Shown here in pieces: positions 24,753 to 36,295 of a DNA stretch of 64,000 nt. A program made the position numbers and the translations under genes. Position 1 is the first letter of the stretch. Each line of letters starts with the position of its first letter. Location of the stretch: positions 62,001 through 126,000 of the forward strand of contig NZ_JWLD01000037.1 of NCBI RefSeq assembly GCF_000813725.1. The letters run 5' to 3'. The notes beneath the pieces were generated by a model. The model searched no databases and had not been told where the DNA came from. It worked only from the letters and a program-made list of their open reading frames with translations. The DNA comes from Leisingera sp. ANG-Vp (GTDB taxonomy: Bacteria > Pseudomonadota > Alphaproteobacteria > Rhodobacterales > Rhodobacteraceae).

Positions 24753-24780
24753 GGTGCTTCCCCGCCCCCGGGAAAGCACC
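24753..24780 (-). terminator. Hairpin downstream of the class V aminotransferase
   Basis: GGTGCTT (24753-24759) pairs with AAGCACC (24774-24780), and the stem continues with CCC/GGG inside. It sits 14 bases beyond the stop of the minus-strand aminotransferase gene. There is no clear T run, so it may slow or end transcription only partly. Confidence 0.5.
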
Positions 24781-24793
24781 CATTCCATATGTT

Positions 24794-26218
24794 TCAGGCC
24801 ACCAGCGCCTTGAACCGTGCGGTTTCCGGATCAACGTTGTAGCGCGGCGCCAGTTCTGCCGTCCGTCTGGTCAGGTCATTGACGCTGTCGATGATGTACT
24901 GCGCTGTCTGCGGCTCCATCAGGTAAGAGAAGTTGAGCCGTACCCAGCCGGGCTTTTTCATCTCCTCACCCGCCTGCAGCTCCGCAAACAACGTTTCCGA
25001 TTCCGGCTGGCTGATGTCCAGCAGCCGGTGCGCATAAGGGCCAGCGCAGGCACAGCCGCCGCGGGCTTGAATGCCGTAGACATCGCTGAGCATCCGGGTG
25101 AACAGCTGCTGATGCACCGGATTGCCTGCACCGTCGGAGACCAGGAAGGAAAAGATCGGAAGCCGGTGCGCGTCGCGCTGGCCAAGGATGCGCAGGCGCG
25201 GGTTGGCAGACCAGCCCTCCCAGGCCATTTGCGCGAATTGGGCCTCGCGGGCTTCGATCTCCTCCTGGCCGACGGCCTCCTTGACCAGAAATGCAAGTGC
25301 GGCGCGGATGTCGCCGATCACGTTCGGAGTTCCTGCTTCCTCGCGAGTCGCCAGGTCGCCGCTGTATTCATGCTGCCAAGGGGAAACAAAGCTCACAGTT
25401 CCCCCACCCGGCCAGGAGGGGCAACGGCGGCGCACCGCCCGGGTGTTGACGACCAGCACGCCCGAGGCGCCGGGGCCGCCCGGAAACTTGTGCGGCGAGA
25501 CCACAACCGCGTCTTTGCGCGCGGCGCCCTTTCCGCCCATATCGACCGGCAGGTAAGGCCCGCCGCCCGCATAGTCCCAAACCGCCAGCGCACCGTGAGC
25601 ATGCAGCAGGCGGCTGATCGGATCAGGGCCGGTGATAATACCGGTCACGTTGGAGGCGGCCGAAAAGCTGCCGATTTTCAGATCGCTGTCCGCATGGTCC
25701 TGCAACGCCCGTTCCAGAGCTGCGAGATCGACGCCGCCGCCGGGTGTTTCGGGGATTTCCACCACCTCAGCCTTGCTTTCGCGCCAGGGCAGAATGTTGG
25801 AGTGATGCTCATAAGGGCCGATGAAAACAACCGGCCGGTCTGCCTCGTTCACGCCGAACAGGCTGACCAGCCGGTTGAGGCCCGCGGTGGCGCCCGATCC
25901 GGTGAAGATCACCGCATCATCCCCAGTGGCGCCGGTCATGCGGGCAATTTCAGAACGCGCCTCGCGGCGCAGGCGGGTCATTTGCGTTCCGCAATAAGAG
26001 GCTTCGGTATGGGAGTTGGCATAGAACGGCAGCACCTGCCGGGCCACGAAGTCCTCCACTTGGCTTAACCCCCGGCCGGAGGCGACATAGTCGGCATAGA
26101 CCAGCGGCACTTCGCCATCGAGGCCCGGGATCATTACCCCGTCGCCAATCACGCTTTGGCCCAAGCTGCCGTCCAGGGCGGCCTGCCGGATTGTCTGTTT
26201 GAATGCTGCCAGGGTCAT
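24794..26218 (-). CDS. Aminotransferase class V (cysteine desulfurase-like fold)
   Basis: A 474-residue PLP-dependent enzyme of the class V family. It shows NSHTEASYCGTQMT, the GSGATAGLNRLVSLFGV cofactor loop, the YEHHSN motif, and the PLP lysine in VVVSPHKFPGGPGASGVLVV. A late GGCACAGPYAHRLL segment carries two cysteines. It could be a cysteine desulfurase or sulfinate-lyase-like enzyme, or a true aminotransferase; no Suf or Isc genes are adjacent. It is divergent from an Lrp-family gene (105 bases between), which probably controls it. Confidence 0.85.
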   Translation of the reverse strand: MTLAAFKQTIRQAALDGSLGQSVIGDGVMIPGLDGEVPLVYADYVASGRGLSQVEDFVARQVLPFYANSHTEASYCGTQMTRLRREARSEIARMTGATGDDAVIFTGSGATAGLNRLVSLFGVNEADRPVVFIGPYEHHSNILPWRESKAEVVEIPETPGGGVDLAALERALQDHADSDLKIGSFSAASNVTGIITGPDPISRLLHAHGALAVWDYAGGGPYLPVDMGGKGAARKDAVVVSPHKFPGGPGASGVLVVNTRAVRRRCPSWPGGGTVSFVSPWQHEYSGDLATREEAGTPNVIGDIRAALAFLVKEAVGQEEIEAREAQFAQMAWEGWSANPRLRILGQRDAHRLPIFSFLVSDGAGNPVHQQLFTRMLSDVYGIQARGGCACAGPYAHRLLDISQPESETLFAELQAGEEMKKPGWVRLNFSYLMEPQTAQYIIDSVNDLTRRTAELAPRYNVDPETARFKALVA

Positions 26219-26323
26219 GTCGCGCCTCCGTTGCTTGCTGCAGCTATTGTGAACGGCTAAAGGCGCGAAAACTATATCAATTACTGAGTAGATTATCGAT
26301 TATTCGTGTCATATGATCTTTCA

Positions 26324-26785
26324 ATGAGCAAATCAGTCGATCAAATTGACAGGGCAATTCTGCGCGCGCTGCAGCAGGATGCCAGCCTTTCGCAGCGGGA
26401 GCTGGCCGACCAGGTCGGCCTGTCTCAGAATGCCTGCTGGCGGCGGCTGAAAGCGCTGAACGACAGCGGACTGCTGCAGGGCTCCACCGCGCGGCTGGAC
26501 CGCAAGCAGCTGGGGCTGGACCTGGTGGTCTTTGTGCTGCTGCGCACAAGGCATCACTCGGCGGAGTGGCTGCAGACCTTCCGCCGCCATGTGCTGGCGA
26601 TCCCTGAAGTGGTGGATTTTCACCGCATCGGCGGCGACTACGACTATCAGCTGAAAGTGGTGACCCAGGATATGGCCAGCTATGACCGGGTCTATCAGCG
26701 GCTGATTTCCGGTGTCGAGCTGGACAGCGTGACCTCCTACTTCGCGATGGAGGCAATTGCAGAAGGCCGGCCATTGCCGCTGTAG
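26324..26785 (+). CDS. Lrp/AsnC family transcriptional regulator
   Basis: A 153-residue regulator. The N-terminal helix-turn-helix is clear (DQIDRAILRALQQDASLSQRELADQVGLS followed by NACWRRLKALNDSGLL, in two blocks). The C-terminal RAM effector domain carries GGDYDYQLKVVTQDMASYDR. I start at the ATG at 26324 (MSKSVDQID). The 105-base AT-rich gap to the divergent aminotransferase is the likely binding region. Family members respond to amino acids, so a link to that enzyme's substrate is inferred. Confidence 0.9.
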   Translation: MSKSVDQIDRAILRALQQDASLSQRELADQVGLSQNACWRRLKALNDSGLLQGSTARLDRKQLGLDLVVFVLLRTRHHSAEWLQTFRRHVLAIPEVVDFHRIGGDYDYQLKVVTQDMASYDRVYQRLISGVELDSVTSYFAMEAIAEGRPLPL

Positions 26786-26796
26786 TCGCGGAAGAC

Positions 26797-26824
26797 GGGG
26801 GCTCTGCCCCCAGCCCTGCGGGCT
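26797..26824. repeat. Tandem-hairpin intergenic element
   Basis: Two adjacent hairpins, GGGGGC-TCT-GCCCCC (26797-26811) and AGCCC-TGC-GGGCT (26812-26824), are followed by CCCCCGGGGTATTT. This resembles an intergenic element common in Rhodobacteraceae genomes (from memory). It lies between the convergent Lrp gene and rpsD and may act as the Lrp terminator. Confidence 0.6.
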
Positions 26825-26930
26825 TCCCCCGGGGTATTTGCAACCAGAAAGAAGCAGCAGCCCCGGCAGGCCGCCGCCGCGCACGGCAAAACAGGGTTCC
26901 CCGCAGGACAGCCAAGCGGAGCTCGAAACG

Positions 26931-26958
26931 CAAAAGGCCGCGCAGTTTGCGCGGCCTT
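26931..26958 (-). terminator. Intrinsic terminator of rpsD
   Basis: A perfect 10-bp stem (AAGGCCGCGC at 26934-26943 and GCGCGGCCTT at 26949-26958) encloses a 5-base loop. On the minus strand it ends in four T residues. It lies 26 bases beyond the rpsD stop. Confidence 0.85.
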
Positions 26959-26984
26959 CCGGATAATCTGCGGTGCGGCGAAGA

Positions 26985-27605
26985 TTAGTTCTTCGCGTAG
27001 AATTCCACGACCAGGTTCGGTTCCATCACAACCGGGTACGGCACGTCGCCCAGGGCGGGGGTGCGCACGAAGGTTGCTTTCATCTTGGAGTGGTCGGCTT
27101 CGATGTAATCCGGCACATCGCGCTCGGCCAGTTGAGTGGCTTCCAGCAGGGCAACCATTTGCTTGGACTTGTCGCGGACCTCGATCACGTCGCCTTCTTT
27201 GACGCGGTAGGAGGGGATGTTCACGCGCTTGCCGTTCACGGTCACGTGGCCGTGGTTCACGAACTGGCGGGCCGCAAAGACGGTTGCCACGAACTTGGCG
27301 CGGTAAACGACGGCGTCCAGGCGGCGCTCGAGCAGGCCGATCAGGTTTTCACCGGTGTCGCCGGTCACACGCACGGCTTCGCCGTAGATGCGGCGGAACT
27401 GCTTCTCGGTCAGGTCGCCGTAGTAGCCTTTGAGCTTTTGCTTGGCGCGCAGCTGGATACCGAAGTCGGACAGTTTGCCCTTGCGGCGCTGGCCGTGCTG
27501 GCCCGGGCCGTAGTCGCGGCGGTTGACCGGGGACTTCGGACGGCCCCAGATGTTTTCGCCCATGCGGCGGTCGATTTTGTACTTGGCAGACGTGCGTTTG
27601 GTCAC
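26985..27605 (-). CDS. rpsD: 30S ribosomal protein S4
   Basis: A 206-residue primary rRNA-binding protein of the small subunit. It begins [20 protein letters not shown] after a GTG start at 27605. AAGGAG lies eight bases upstream, which decides this start although the frame stays open for over 130 more codons. The S4 RNA-binding domain ([14 protein letters not shown] and the [20 protein letters not shown] segment) lies at about 93-155. It is monocistronic, with its own promoter and terminator. Confidence 0.98.
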   Translation of the reverse strand: MTKRTSAKYKIDRRMGENIWGRPKSPVNRRDYGPGQHGQRRKGKLSDFGIQLRAKQKLKGYYGDLTEKQFRRIYGEAVRVTGDTGENLIGLLERRLDAVVYRAKFVATVFAARQFVNHGHVTVNGKRVNIPSYRVKEGDVIEVRDKSKQMVALLEATQLAERDVPDYIEADHSKMKATFVRTPALGDVPYPVVMEPNLVVEFYAKN

Positions 27606-27708
27606 GGCTGATCTCCTTCGTATTTGGTTTCGAAGGGCGTTGTCCTCTTGAGGTCTCCCCCATGACAGGCATCCCCTTGCGGGGGCCACCAACACCAATG
27701 AAGCCGCG

Positions 27709-27736
27709 CTTATATAGGGGGATGGGGCAGAGTCAA
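27709..27736 (-). promoter_or_regulatory. Probable sigma-70 promoter of rpsD
   Basis: On the minus strand TTGACT (27731-27736) and TATAAG (27709-27714) are separated by 16 bases, close to the sigma-70 consensus. It lies about 100 bases upstream of the rpsD start codon, leaving a 5' leader that could hold S4 autoregulation. Confidence 0.7.
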
Positions 27737-27823
27737 CACGGGGCTGCCGGGTTTTGCCGGAAATTCCGCAGAAACTGCAGGGCCCGCGCACTGAATAGCG
27801 CCCGGGCCGGTTTGGGTAAAGCC

Positions 27824-28885
27824 TCAGGCCGCCTCGTGGCCGAGAATCGCAGCCTCGGAGGCGCTGAGATTGCGGCGGGCATAGGCGCCGTAAGAAAGCG
27901 GGTTGCGCTCCAGCTCCGGCTGCAGGCTGAACAGCCGCGCCCGGTCGCTGTCTCCTAGGGCCGTGAGTGCGGCGTTGGACGGGTGGAAGCTTTCGGTTTC
28001 GACCCCGTTGGCCCAAAGCACCTGGTGGTTAGCCAGCATGATATGGATATAGGTCACCTCCCGCACCGCGGCATCCGGCAGGATGGTGCGGCCGTTGACC
28101 AGATCTCCTGCCGCGACCAGAACTTCGGGCGTATTGAACAGCGCCCGCACCCTGTCGCCGCGCAACAGCATCCTGTGGTCTGGGGAGACCAGCAGCTCCT
28201 GCTCGGGGCGGTCGATGCCCAGGGCGCCTGCATGAATGCGGACCGGGCGCAGACGCGGCATCACAAACAGCCGGGCACCGCTGATCCGGCGCGCGCCGAT
28301 CCAAAGGATTTCCTGGGCGCCATTGTCGCGGGTCTGCACCTTTTCACCCTCGCGCAGCTGCTCGACCCGTTTTGGCCCGCCCGGCGTGGCAATCAGAGTG
28401 CCCGGGGTAAAGCAGATCACTCCGGATTCGCCCTGCGGCCGGTCCGCATGAATGGTTCCCAGGGAATGATGCACGACCCAGAGGTCGGCGCCGCGCGGCG
28501 GCAGCTCGTCCACAAACATCAGAAGCGGGCGCTGGCCCGGCCCCACTTCGATCAGAGTGACCGTATAGCTTTGCACCCCGTTGGTGACGACAAAGCTGCT
28601 GTCCATCAGCGGCTCGTCCACCTCGACCGCATTCACATCAGTCCGGTTCTGAACAGCTGCCCCGACCAGCCTGCGCACCGAGCGTGCTGCCCGGCGGCGC
28701 AAATCTGCCTCGCCATTTGCCATATCCAATCGCAAAAGCTCCGACGGCCCGTCCACCCGCACAGCATCGCCATGCCAGGACCAAGCCGCCCCTACATCCA
28801 GAGCGTCAACCGGTGCAGCCTTGAGGCCGTCTATCTCGGTTTGCGACCAGGAAACGACAAACGTGCCACGAAAGCCCGTTTTCAT
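27824..28885 (-). CDS. Hint-domain protein
   Basis: A 353-residue protein with a Hint (hedgehog/intein-type) domain of about 140 residues starting near residue 155. The nucleophile-containing [22 protein letters not shown] region is present (in two blocks), with [20 protein letters not shown] and the conserved histidine in [13 protein letters not shown]. The N-terminal ~150 residues are a soluble domain without a known match. Such proteins are common in the Roseobacter group. Autoprocessing is possible, but the usual C-terminal Asn or cholesterol site is not obvious. The gene is probably monocistronic. Confidence 0.85.
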   Translation of the reverse strand: MKTGFRGTFVVSWSQTEIDGLKAAPVDALDVGAAWSWHGDAVRVDGPSELLRLDMANGEADLRRRAARSVRRLVGAAVQNRTDVNAVEVDEPLMDSSFVVTNGVQSYTVTLIEVGPGQRPLLMFVDELPPRGADLWVVHHSLGTIHADRPQGESGVICFTPGTLIATPGGPKRVEQLREGEKVQTRDNGAQEILWIGARRISGARLFVMPRLRPVRIHAGALGIDRPEQELLVSPDHRMLLRGDRVRALFNTPEVLVAAGDLVNGRTILPDAAVREVTYIHIMLANHQVLWANGVETESFHPSNAALTALGDSDRARLFSLQPELERNPLSYGAYARRNLSASEAAILGHEAA

Positions 28886-29075
28886 CTGCCTGTATGCCTG
28901 CCTAAAGTTTATCTTTATTAACGAAACGTTAACAAAGCGTCTTCAAGCAGGAAACGGATAGATTTTCAAATCGGTGTGAGCGTGTTTTTTGCGCATCAAT
29001 CACGCTAAAGATGATTCATTGTTTCGCACCGGTGCCGGTTCCAGCCGCGATCCGCTCCGGGCCGCGGTCTGGCGC

Positions 29076-29993
29076 TCATGCTTGCGCAGCAAGCCTGTGG
29101 CGCAGATCTTTCGCTGTGTCCTGAACCACCGAAGCCACCTGCATCAGCTGGCGCGCCAAAGGGTTGCTGCGCCGCCAGATCATGCCGATTGTCCGCGATG
29201 GTTGCGGATCGCCAAAGCGGGCAACCGAGACCACTGCCGAGCGGGTTTCCACCGGCACCGCCATTTCGGGAATCAGCGTGACCCCGATTCCCGCACTCAC
29301 CATCTGCACCAGAGTCGACAGCGAACTGCCGTCCAGCAGCTCGCGCGGAGCGGCGGACTGCATGTTGCAGAACGACAGCGCCTGGTCGCGGAAGCAATGC
29401 CCCTCCTCCAGCAGCAGCAGCCGCATCTCGCGCAGGCCATCCGGTCCCGGCACCGGCTTGCCTGAATCCTCGCCCGGGCGGACCAGAACAAAGTCTTCGG
29501 AAAACAGCGCCACTTCCTCAAAAGAGGGTTCAGACACTGGCAGAGCCACTATGGCCGTGTCCAGCCGCCCCTCCCCCAGTTCTTCCAGCAGTTTGGGAGT
29601 TACCGTCTCCCGCACGCGGATGTCGGCTTCCGGATACTGACGGGTCAGGCTGCCGACAATTGCCGGCAGCAGATAGGGCGCAATGGTGGGAATCACCCCC
29701 AGGCGCAGCCGCCCCGCCAGCCCCTCGCGGGAGGCGCGCGCCAGTTCGCCCAATTCATCCACCGAACGCAGGATACCGCGCACCCTGTCCGCCAAGTCTT
29801 CGCCAAAGCTTGTGAGCCGCACCTGGCGCGCTGCACGCTCCACCAGCTGCACCCCAAGAACCTCCTCCAATTCCTTGATTTGTACGGACAATGCCGGCTG
29901 AGACACGGCGCAGGCTTCGGCTGCGCGCCCGAAATGGCGGTGCTGGGCCAGCGCCTCGAAATAGCGCATCTGGCGGAGTGTCACGTTTATCAT
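29076..29993 (-). CDS. oxyR: Hydrogen peroxide-sensing regulator OxyR
   Basis: A 305-residue LysR-family regulator. The N-terminal HTH (MRYFEALAQHRHFGRAAEAC) is followed by the effector domain. The segment LLEEGHCFRDQALSFC carries two cysteines spaced like the redox pair of Escherichia coli OxyR (HCxRDQxxxFC). It is divergent from katG, its classical target, with a 216-base gap. This strongly supports a peroxide-responsive role rather than a generic LysR call. Confidence 0.94.
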   Translation of the reverse strand: MINVTLRQMRYFEALAQHRHFGRAAEACAVSQPALSVQIKELEEVLGVQLVERAARQVRLTSFGEDLADRVRGILRSVDELGELARASREGLAGRLRLGVIPTIAPYLLPAIVGSLTRQYPEADIRVRETVTPKLLEELGEGRLDTAIVALPVSEPSFEEVALFSEDFVLVRPGEDSGKPVPGPDGLREMRLLLLEEGHCFRDQALSFCNMQSAAPRELLDGSSLSTLVQMVSAGIGVTLIPEMAVPVETRSAVVSVARFGDPQPSRTIGMIWRRSNPLARQLMQVASVVQDTAKDLRHRLAAQA

Positions 29994-30017
29994 AGGTTTT
30001 TATTATCACCGCGATGA

Positions 30018-32426
<2,409 letters not shown>

Positions 32427-32448
32427 GCCAACTCCCCAGCAGTCACAG

Positions 32449-32475
32449 GGCGCTCCGGGAAACCGGGGCGCCTTT
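32449..32475 (+). terminator. Intrinsic terminator of katG
   Basis: GGCGCTCCGG (32449-32458) pairs with CCGGGGCGCC (32463-32472), with one G-T wobble, around a GAAA tetraloop. TTTCCTCT follows. It lies 22 bases after the katG stop. Confidence 0.8.
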
Positions 32476-32521
32476 CCTCTGCGCCGGTCCGAAATCGACG
32501 AAAAGGGCGAAACGGAAATGA

Positions 32522-32554
32522 GGCGCCCGCCCCTTGGAGGCGCAGGACGGGCGC
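32522..32554. repeat. Short hairpin repeat, family B copy 1
   Basis: GGCGCCCGCCCC and CAGGACGGGCGC, spaced 21 bases start to start, form a hairpin with GCGCCCG/CGGGCGC ends. The same two blocks recur at 47196-47229. It lies between katG and the convergent oxidase cluster. Confidence 0.55.
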
Positions 32555-32598
32555 AGCCCGGCCTGCCGGCCGGACGGGGGTGGAATTGACGTCCGGGT

Positions 32599-32973
32599 TT
32601 ATTCCTCTGCGGCGGCCGTCCCCTGTCCGAATTCGATCACACGGGTCTCAGCCGTATAATCCGACTCGATGATCAGGATCGCCAAGAGACCGATCATCGC
32701 CAAAGGAGGCAGCAGGATTGCATAGATCAGCGCCAGCCGCTCCCAGGCCATATGCATGAAGACTGCAATGATCAGCCCAGCCTTCAGCGTCATAAAGATC
32801 AGGATCAGGCTCCAGCGAAGCAGCCCTTGCAATTGCGCGTAATCCACCCAGTAGGAGGCGGCGCTGAGCACAAACAGCAGAACCCAGACCACGAAGTACA
32901 GTTTGATCGGATGCTGCTGACCCTCGTCATGAGCCATGTTCGCGCTGTCCATTGTGTTCGGTGTGTCAGTCAT
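32599..32973 (-). CDS. Cytochrome c oxidase subunit IV (prokaryotic, COX4_pro type)
   Basis: A 124-residue small membrane subunit with three hydrophobic helices (about 25-45, 52-73, 80-102: VVWVLLFVLSAASYWV, LILIFMTLKAGLIIAVFMHM, LIYAILLPPLAMIGLLAILI). This matches the caa3/quinol-oxidase subunit IV family, which helps stabilise the catalytic core. It is the last gene of the oxidase cluster, nine bases after subunit III. Confidence 0.85.
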   Translation of the reverse strand: MTDTPNTMDSANMAHDEGQQHPIKLYFVVWVLLFVLSAASYWVDYAQLQGLLRWSLILIFMTLKAGLIIAVFMHMAWERLALIYAILLPPLAMIGLLAILIIESDYTAETRVIEFGQGTAAAEE

Positions 32974-32982
32974 GGCGGCCCC

Positions 32983-33702
32983 CTACCACAGATAGAAGAA
33001 TGCAAAGATGAAGACCCAGACGAGGTCGACGAAGTGCCAGTAGAGCCCCATGATCTCGACCGCCTCGTAATCGCCGTTGCCCGCCGACATCCAGCTGCGC
33101 TGATCGCGGTCGAATTCGCCCCGCCAGACCTTGAGGGCGACAATGATCAGGAAGATCACTCCGATGGTGACATGGGTGCCGTGGAAACCGGTGATCATGA
33201 AGAAGCTGGCGCCGAACTGCTCGGCTCCCCAGGGGTTGCCCCAGGGGCGCACGCCTTCTGAGATCAGCTTGGACCATTCAAAGGCCTGCATGCCGACAAA
33301 TGCCGCGCCCAGCGCGGCGGTGGCCAGCATCAGAAGAGCGGTGGCTTTGCGCGCCTTCCGGTAGGCACAGTTGACGGCCATCGCCATGGTGCCGGAGGAG
33401 GTGATCAGTACAAAGGTCATGATGGCAATCAGGATCAGCGGCAGGTTGGCGCCGCCGATGTGAAGGGCAAAGACCTCGCTGGCATTGGGCCATTCCACGG
33501 TAGTGGAGGAACGGGCGGTCAGATAGGCAACCAGGAAGCAGGCAAAGATGAATGTATCGCTGAGCAGCAGGATCCACATCATCGCCTTGCCCCAGGAGAC
33601 CTTTTTGAACACCCGCTGGTCCGACCCCCAGTCGGCGGCAAAGCCGCTGTGCCCTTGCTGAACCAAAGTCTGGTCCTGGCCTTGGAACTTATCCTCCATC
33701 AA
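32983..33702 (-). CDS. Cytochrome c oxidase subunit III
   Basis: A 239-residue integral membrane subunit with about five transmembrane helices, starting after a short soluble N terminus. KKVSWGKAMMWILLLSDTFIF (as consecutive blocks), FFMITGFHGTHVTIGVIFLI and MGLYWHFVDLVWVFIFAFFYLW are the usual subunit III signatures (HGxHV and WHFVDxVW). It is 12 bases downstream of a second subunit III-like gene. Confidence 0.92.
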   Translation of the reverse strand: MMEDKFQGQDQTLVQQGHSGFAADWGSDQRVFKKVSWGKAMMWILLLSDTFIFACFLVAYLTARSSTTVEWPNASEVFALHIGGANLPLILIAIMTFVLITSSGTMAMAVNCAYRKARKATALLMLATAALGAAFVGMQAFEWSKLISEGVRPWGNPWGAEQFGASFFMITGFHGTHVTIGVIFLIIVALKVWRGEFDRDQRSWMSAGNGDYEAVEIMGLYWHFVDLVWVFIFAFFYLW

Positions 33703-33714
33703 GTCTCCCTCCCT

Positions 33715-34413
33715 TCAACCTACCGCGGCGCGGCACAGCGCCAAAAAGGCGTTGCCCCAGCCCTGCAGCAGCGCAAACAGCATCAGCCAGAAGGCCAGCA
33801 GCACGTGCCAGTAAAGGGCGCAGAGCCGCACACCCGGCAGAAGTGCCTTCACGCCCCCTGCCCCGGCATGGCGCAGGCAGACAGCCGCCAGCGCGATGAT
33901 ACCCCCCAGCATGTGCAGCCCGTGCAGGCCGGTGATCAGATAGAAAAAGCTCGCCGCCGGGGTGCCGTCGAGCCGGTAGCCGCCCGCGGTCAGCTCAATC
34001 CACACCTGCGCCTGCCCCGCCAGAAAGGCGAGCGTGGCGATGCTGGCGGCAATCAGGCTGGCGCGCAGCCAGCGCGCGGTACCGGCCCGGGCCGAGATCA
34101 CCACGAACTGCAGAAAGAAACTGGCCAGCAGCAGCAGTCCCGTATTCAGCCAGACCCGGCCGGGCAGCGGCACCAGTTCCCAAGGGGTTTCGTCGATCTG
34201 CATGACAAAGGCGCTGCCCAGCATGGCAAACAGCCCGCCCACCACCGCCAGGAACACCACAATGAAGATGAACCCAGGCGCCTTGCCCGGGCCATGGCCC
34301 GCCAGCGGTGCAATTCCGGTTTCCAGCCATGGCTTGGAGGCCAGATGCTGCTGCGACAGCCACAGGCCCGCAGCCAGGGCGACCAGCGCCAGGAAGGCGA
34401 GGATGACCGTCAC
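33715..34413 (-). CDS. Second cytochrome c oxidase subunit III-like protein
   Basis: A 232-residue membrane protein with about six helices. YLITGLHGLHMLGGIIALA and ALYWHVLLAFWLMLFALL match subunit III signatures (HGxHM, YWH). The final FVDxVW element is replaced by LLAFWL, so it is a divergent paralogue of the next gene. The start is a GTG overlapping the subunit I stop (GTGA), which indicates translational coupling. It might form a two-half subunit III with its neighbour, replace it, or act in assembly; this is inference. Confidence 0.8.
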   Translation of the reverse strand: MTVILAFLALVALAAGLWLSQQHLASKPWLETGIAPLAGHGPGKAPGFIFIVVFLAVVGGLFAMLGSAFVMQIDETPWELVPLPGRVWLNTGLLLLASFFLQFVVISARAGTARWLRASLIAASIATLAFLAGQAQVWIELTAGGYRLDGTPAASFFYLITGLHGLHMLGGIIALAAVCLRHAGAGGVKALLPGVRLCALYWHVLLAFWLMLFALLQGWGNAFLALCRAAVG

Positions 34414-36182
34414 AGCCGCCTGTCCTCCCCGTTTGAGACCCAGGCATCGTTCTGGGCAATGTAGTCTTCGGGCGCGCCGGGCACGCTGTAGTCATAGGCC
34501 CAACGGTAGACATTGGGCAGCTCGTCCCAGTTGCCATGTCTTGGCGGGGTTTCCGGTGTCTGCCATTCCAGCGAGGTCGCCCGCCAGGGGTTGCCGCCGG
34601 ACGCGCGCCCGTGGCGCAGGCTCCAGAAGATGTTGAACAGGAACAGCACCTGCACTGCCCCCACGATCAGCGCAGCAGAAGAGATAAAGGCGTTCAGCCC
34701 ATCCACCGGCGCAGTCAGGAAATCGGGCTCGCCGATTTCGAAATAGCGCCGCGGCACCCCGACCAGCCCCACGTAATGCATTGGGAAGAACACCGCATAG
34801 GCGCCGATGAAGGTGACCCAGAAGTGGATATGGCCCATTGCCTCGTTCAGCATCCGGCCGGTCATCTTGGGGTACCAGTGGTAGATCGCGCCAAAGATCA
34901 CCATGATCGGCGCCACCCCCATCACCATGTGGAAATGGGCGACCACGAACATGGTGTCCGACAGTGGGACATCGACCACCACATTGCCGAGGAACAGGCC
35001 CGTCAGCCCGCCGTTCACAAAGGTCACGATGAACCCAAGCGCAAACAGCATGGGGATTGTCAGGTGAATGTCGCCCTTCCATAGGGTCAGCACCCAGTTA
35101 TAGACCTTGATGGCGGTGGGAATGGCGATGATCAGCGTGGTGGTGGCAAAGAAAAATCCGAACCAGGGATGCATGCCTGAGACATACATATGGTGCGCCC
35201 AGACGATGAAGCTCAGCGCGCCGATGATGACGATGGCCCAGACCATCATCCGGTAGCCGAAGACATTCTTGCGCGCATGCACCGCGATCAGGTCCGAGAC
35301 GATGCCAAAGGCCGGAAGCGCCACGATATAGACCTCGGGGTGGCCGAAGAACCAGAACAGATGCTGGAAGGCAATCGGGCTGCCGCCGCCGTAGCTGAGC
35401 TTTTCGCCCAGTTCCACCAGCGACGGCATGAAGAAGGAGGTGCCCAGCAGCCGGTCAAACAGCATCATCACGCAAGCCACGAACAAGGCAGGGAAGGCCA
35501 AGAGCGCCATGACGGTGGCAGTGAAAATGCCCCAGACCGTCAGCGGCAGCCGCATCATCGTCATGCCGCGGGTGCGGGCCTGCAGCACGGTCACCGCATA
35601 GTTCAGCCCGCCCATGGTGAAACCGATAATGAAGAGGATAAGCGACAGCAGCATCAGGATGATTCCGCTTTGCGCGCCGCCGGGGGTGCCGGAGAGGATG
35701 GCTTGCGGCGGATAGAGCGTCCAGCCGGCGCCGGTGGGGCCGCCGGGGACAAAGAAGCTGGCAACCAGCACCAGCACGGCCAGCAGATAGATCCAGTAGC
35801 TGAGCATATTGACGAAGGGGAAAACCATGTCGCGGGCGCCGACCATCAGCGGGATCAGGTAGTTGCCGAAACCGCCCAGAAAAATTGCGGTCAGCAGGTA
35901 GATCACCATGATCATCCCGTGCATGGTGACGAACTGGTAGTAGGCCTCGGGCGTGATGAAGTCGAAGGTGCCTGGAAAGCCCAGCTGCAGCCGCATCAGC
36001 CAGGACATCACCAAGGCAACCAGACCGATCACAATCGCGGTGCCGGAATACTGGATTGCGATATATTTGGCGTCCTGCGAGAAGACATATTTGCCGATCC
36101 AGCTGTGTGCATGCGGCGGCATAACATCGGCCACCTCTCGCGGCGGCAGCTGCATCTGTTCGTCAGAACCGCGGTCTACCAT
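34410..36182 (-). CDS. ctaD: Cytochrome c oxidase subunit I
   Basis: The 590-residue catalytic subunit with 12 or more helices. Haem and CuB ligands are all visible: FVTMHGMIMVIYLL, WFFGHPEVYIVALPAFG (CuB His, cross-linked Tyr and the D-channel Glu), WAHHMYVSGM, and VVAHFHMVMGV near the C-terminal third. GARDMVFPFVN supplies the D-channel entry Asp. This makes it an A-type haem-copper cytochrome c oxidase. The C-terminal ~70 residues are a soluble tail. A 113-base gap separates it from subunit II, and no ctaB or ctaG gene is adjacent. Confidence 0.95.
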   Translation of the reverse strand: MVDRGSDEQMQLPPREVADVMPPHAHSWIGKYVFSQDAKYIAIQYSGTAIVIGLVALVMSWLMRLQLGFPGTFDFITPEAYYQFVTMHGMIMVIYLLTAIFLGGFGNYLIPLMVGARDMVFPFVNMLSYWIYLLAVLVLVASFFVPGGPTGAGWTLYPPQAILSGTPGGAQSGIILMLLSLILFIIGFTMGGLNYAVTVLQARTRGMTMMRLPLTVWGIFTATVMALLAFPALFVACVMMLFDRLLGTSFFMPSLVELGEKLSYGGGSPIAFQHLFWFFGHPEVYIVALPAFGIVSDLIAVHARKNVFGYRMMVWAIVIIGALSFIVWAHHMYVSGMHPWFGFFFATTTLIIAIPTAIKVYNWVLTLWKGDIHLTIPMLFALGFIVTFVNGGLTGLFLGNVVVDVPLSDTMFVVAHFHMVMGVAPIMVIFGAIYHWYPKMTGRMLNEAMGHIHFWVTFIGAYAVFFPMHYVGLVGVPRRYFEIGEPDFLTAPVDGLNAFISSAALIVGAVQVLFLFNIFWSLRHGRASGGNPWRATSLEWQTPETPPRHGNWDELPNVYRWAYDYSVPGAPEDYIAQNDAWVSNGEDRRL

Positions 36183-36295
36183 TCCTTCCTCCTCCCGTGT
36201 TTCCTCCCCAGTCCGGCGGCAGTCAGCGCGCCGGGCCGTCGGGGCCGCAGAAGGGGGGCGGCCCGGTCAGGCCTATGTGTCCGGCGCGGTGCCGG

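Noticed and set aside
22890-24780. Transposable element bounded by the inverted GGGGAAGCACC pair
   Set aside because: The inverted 11-mers are parts of separate gene-end hairpins, no transposase or target duplication is visible, and the enclosed protein is not a transposase.
27606-28016. N-terminal extension of rpsD upstream of the GTG start
   Set aside because: The frame is open but the Shine-Dalgarno at the GTG and the 206-residue S4 length fix the start; the upstream part crosses the promoter.
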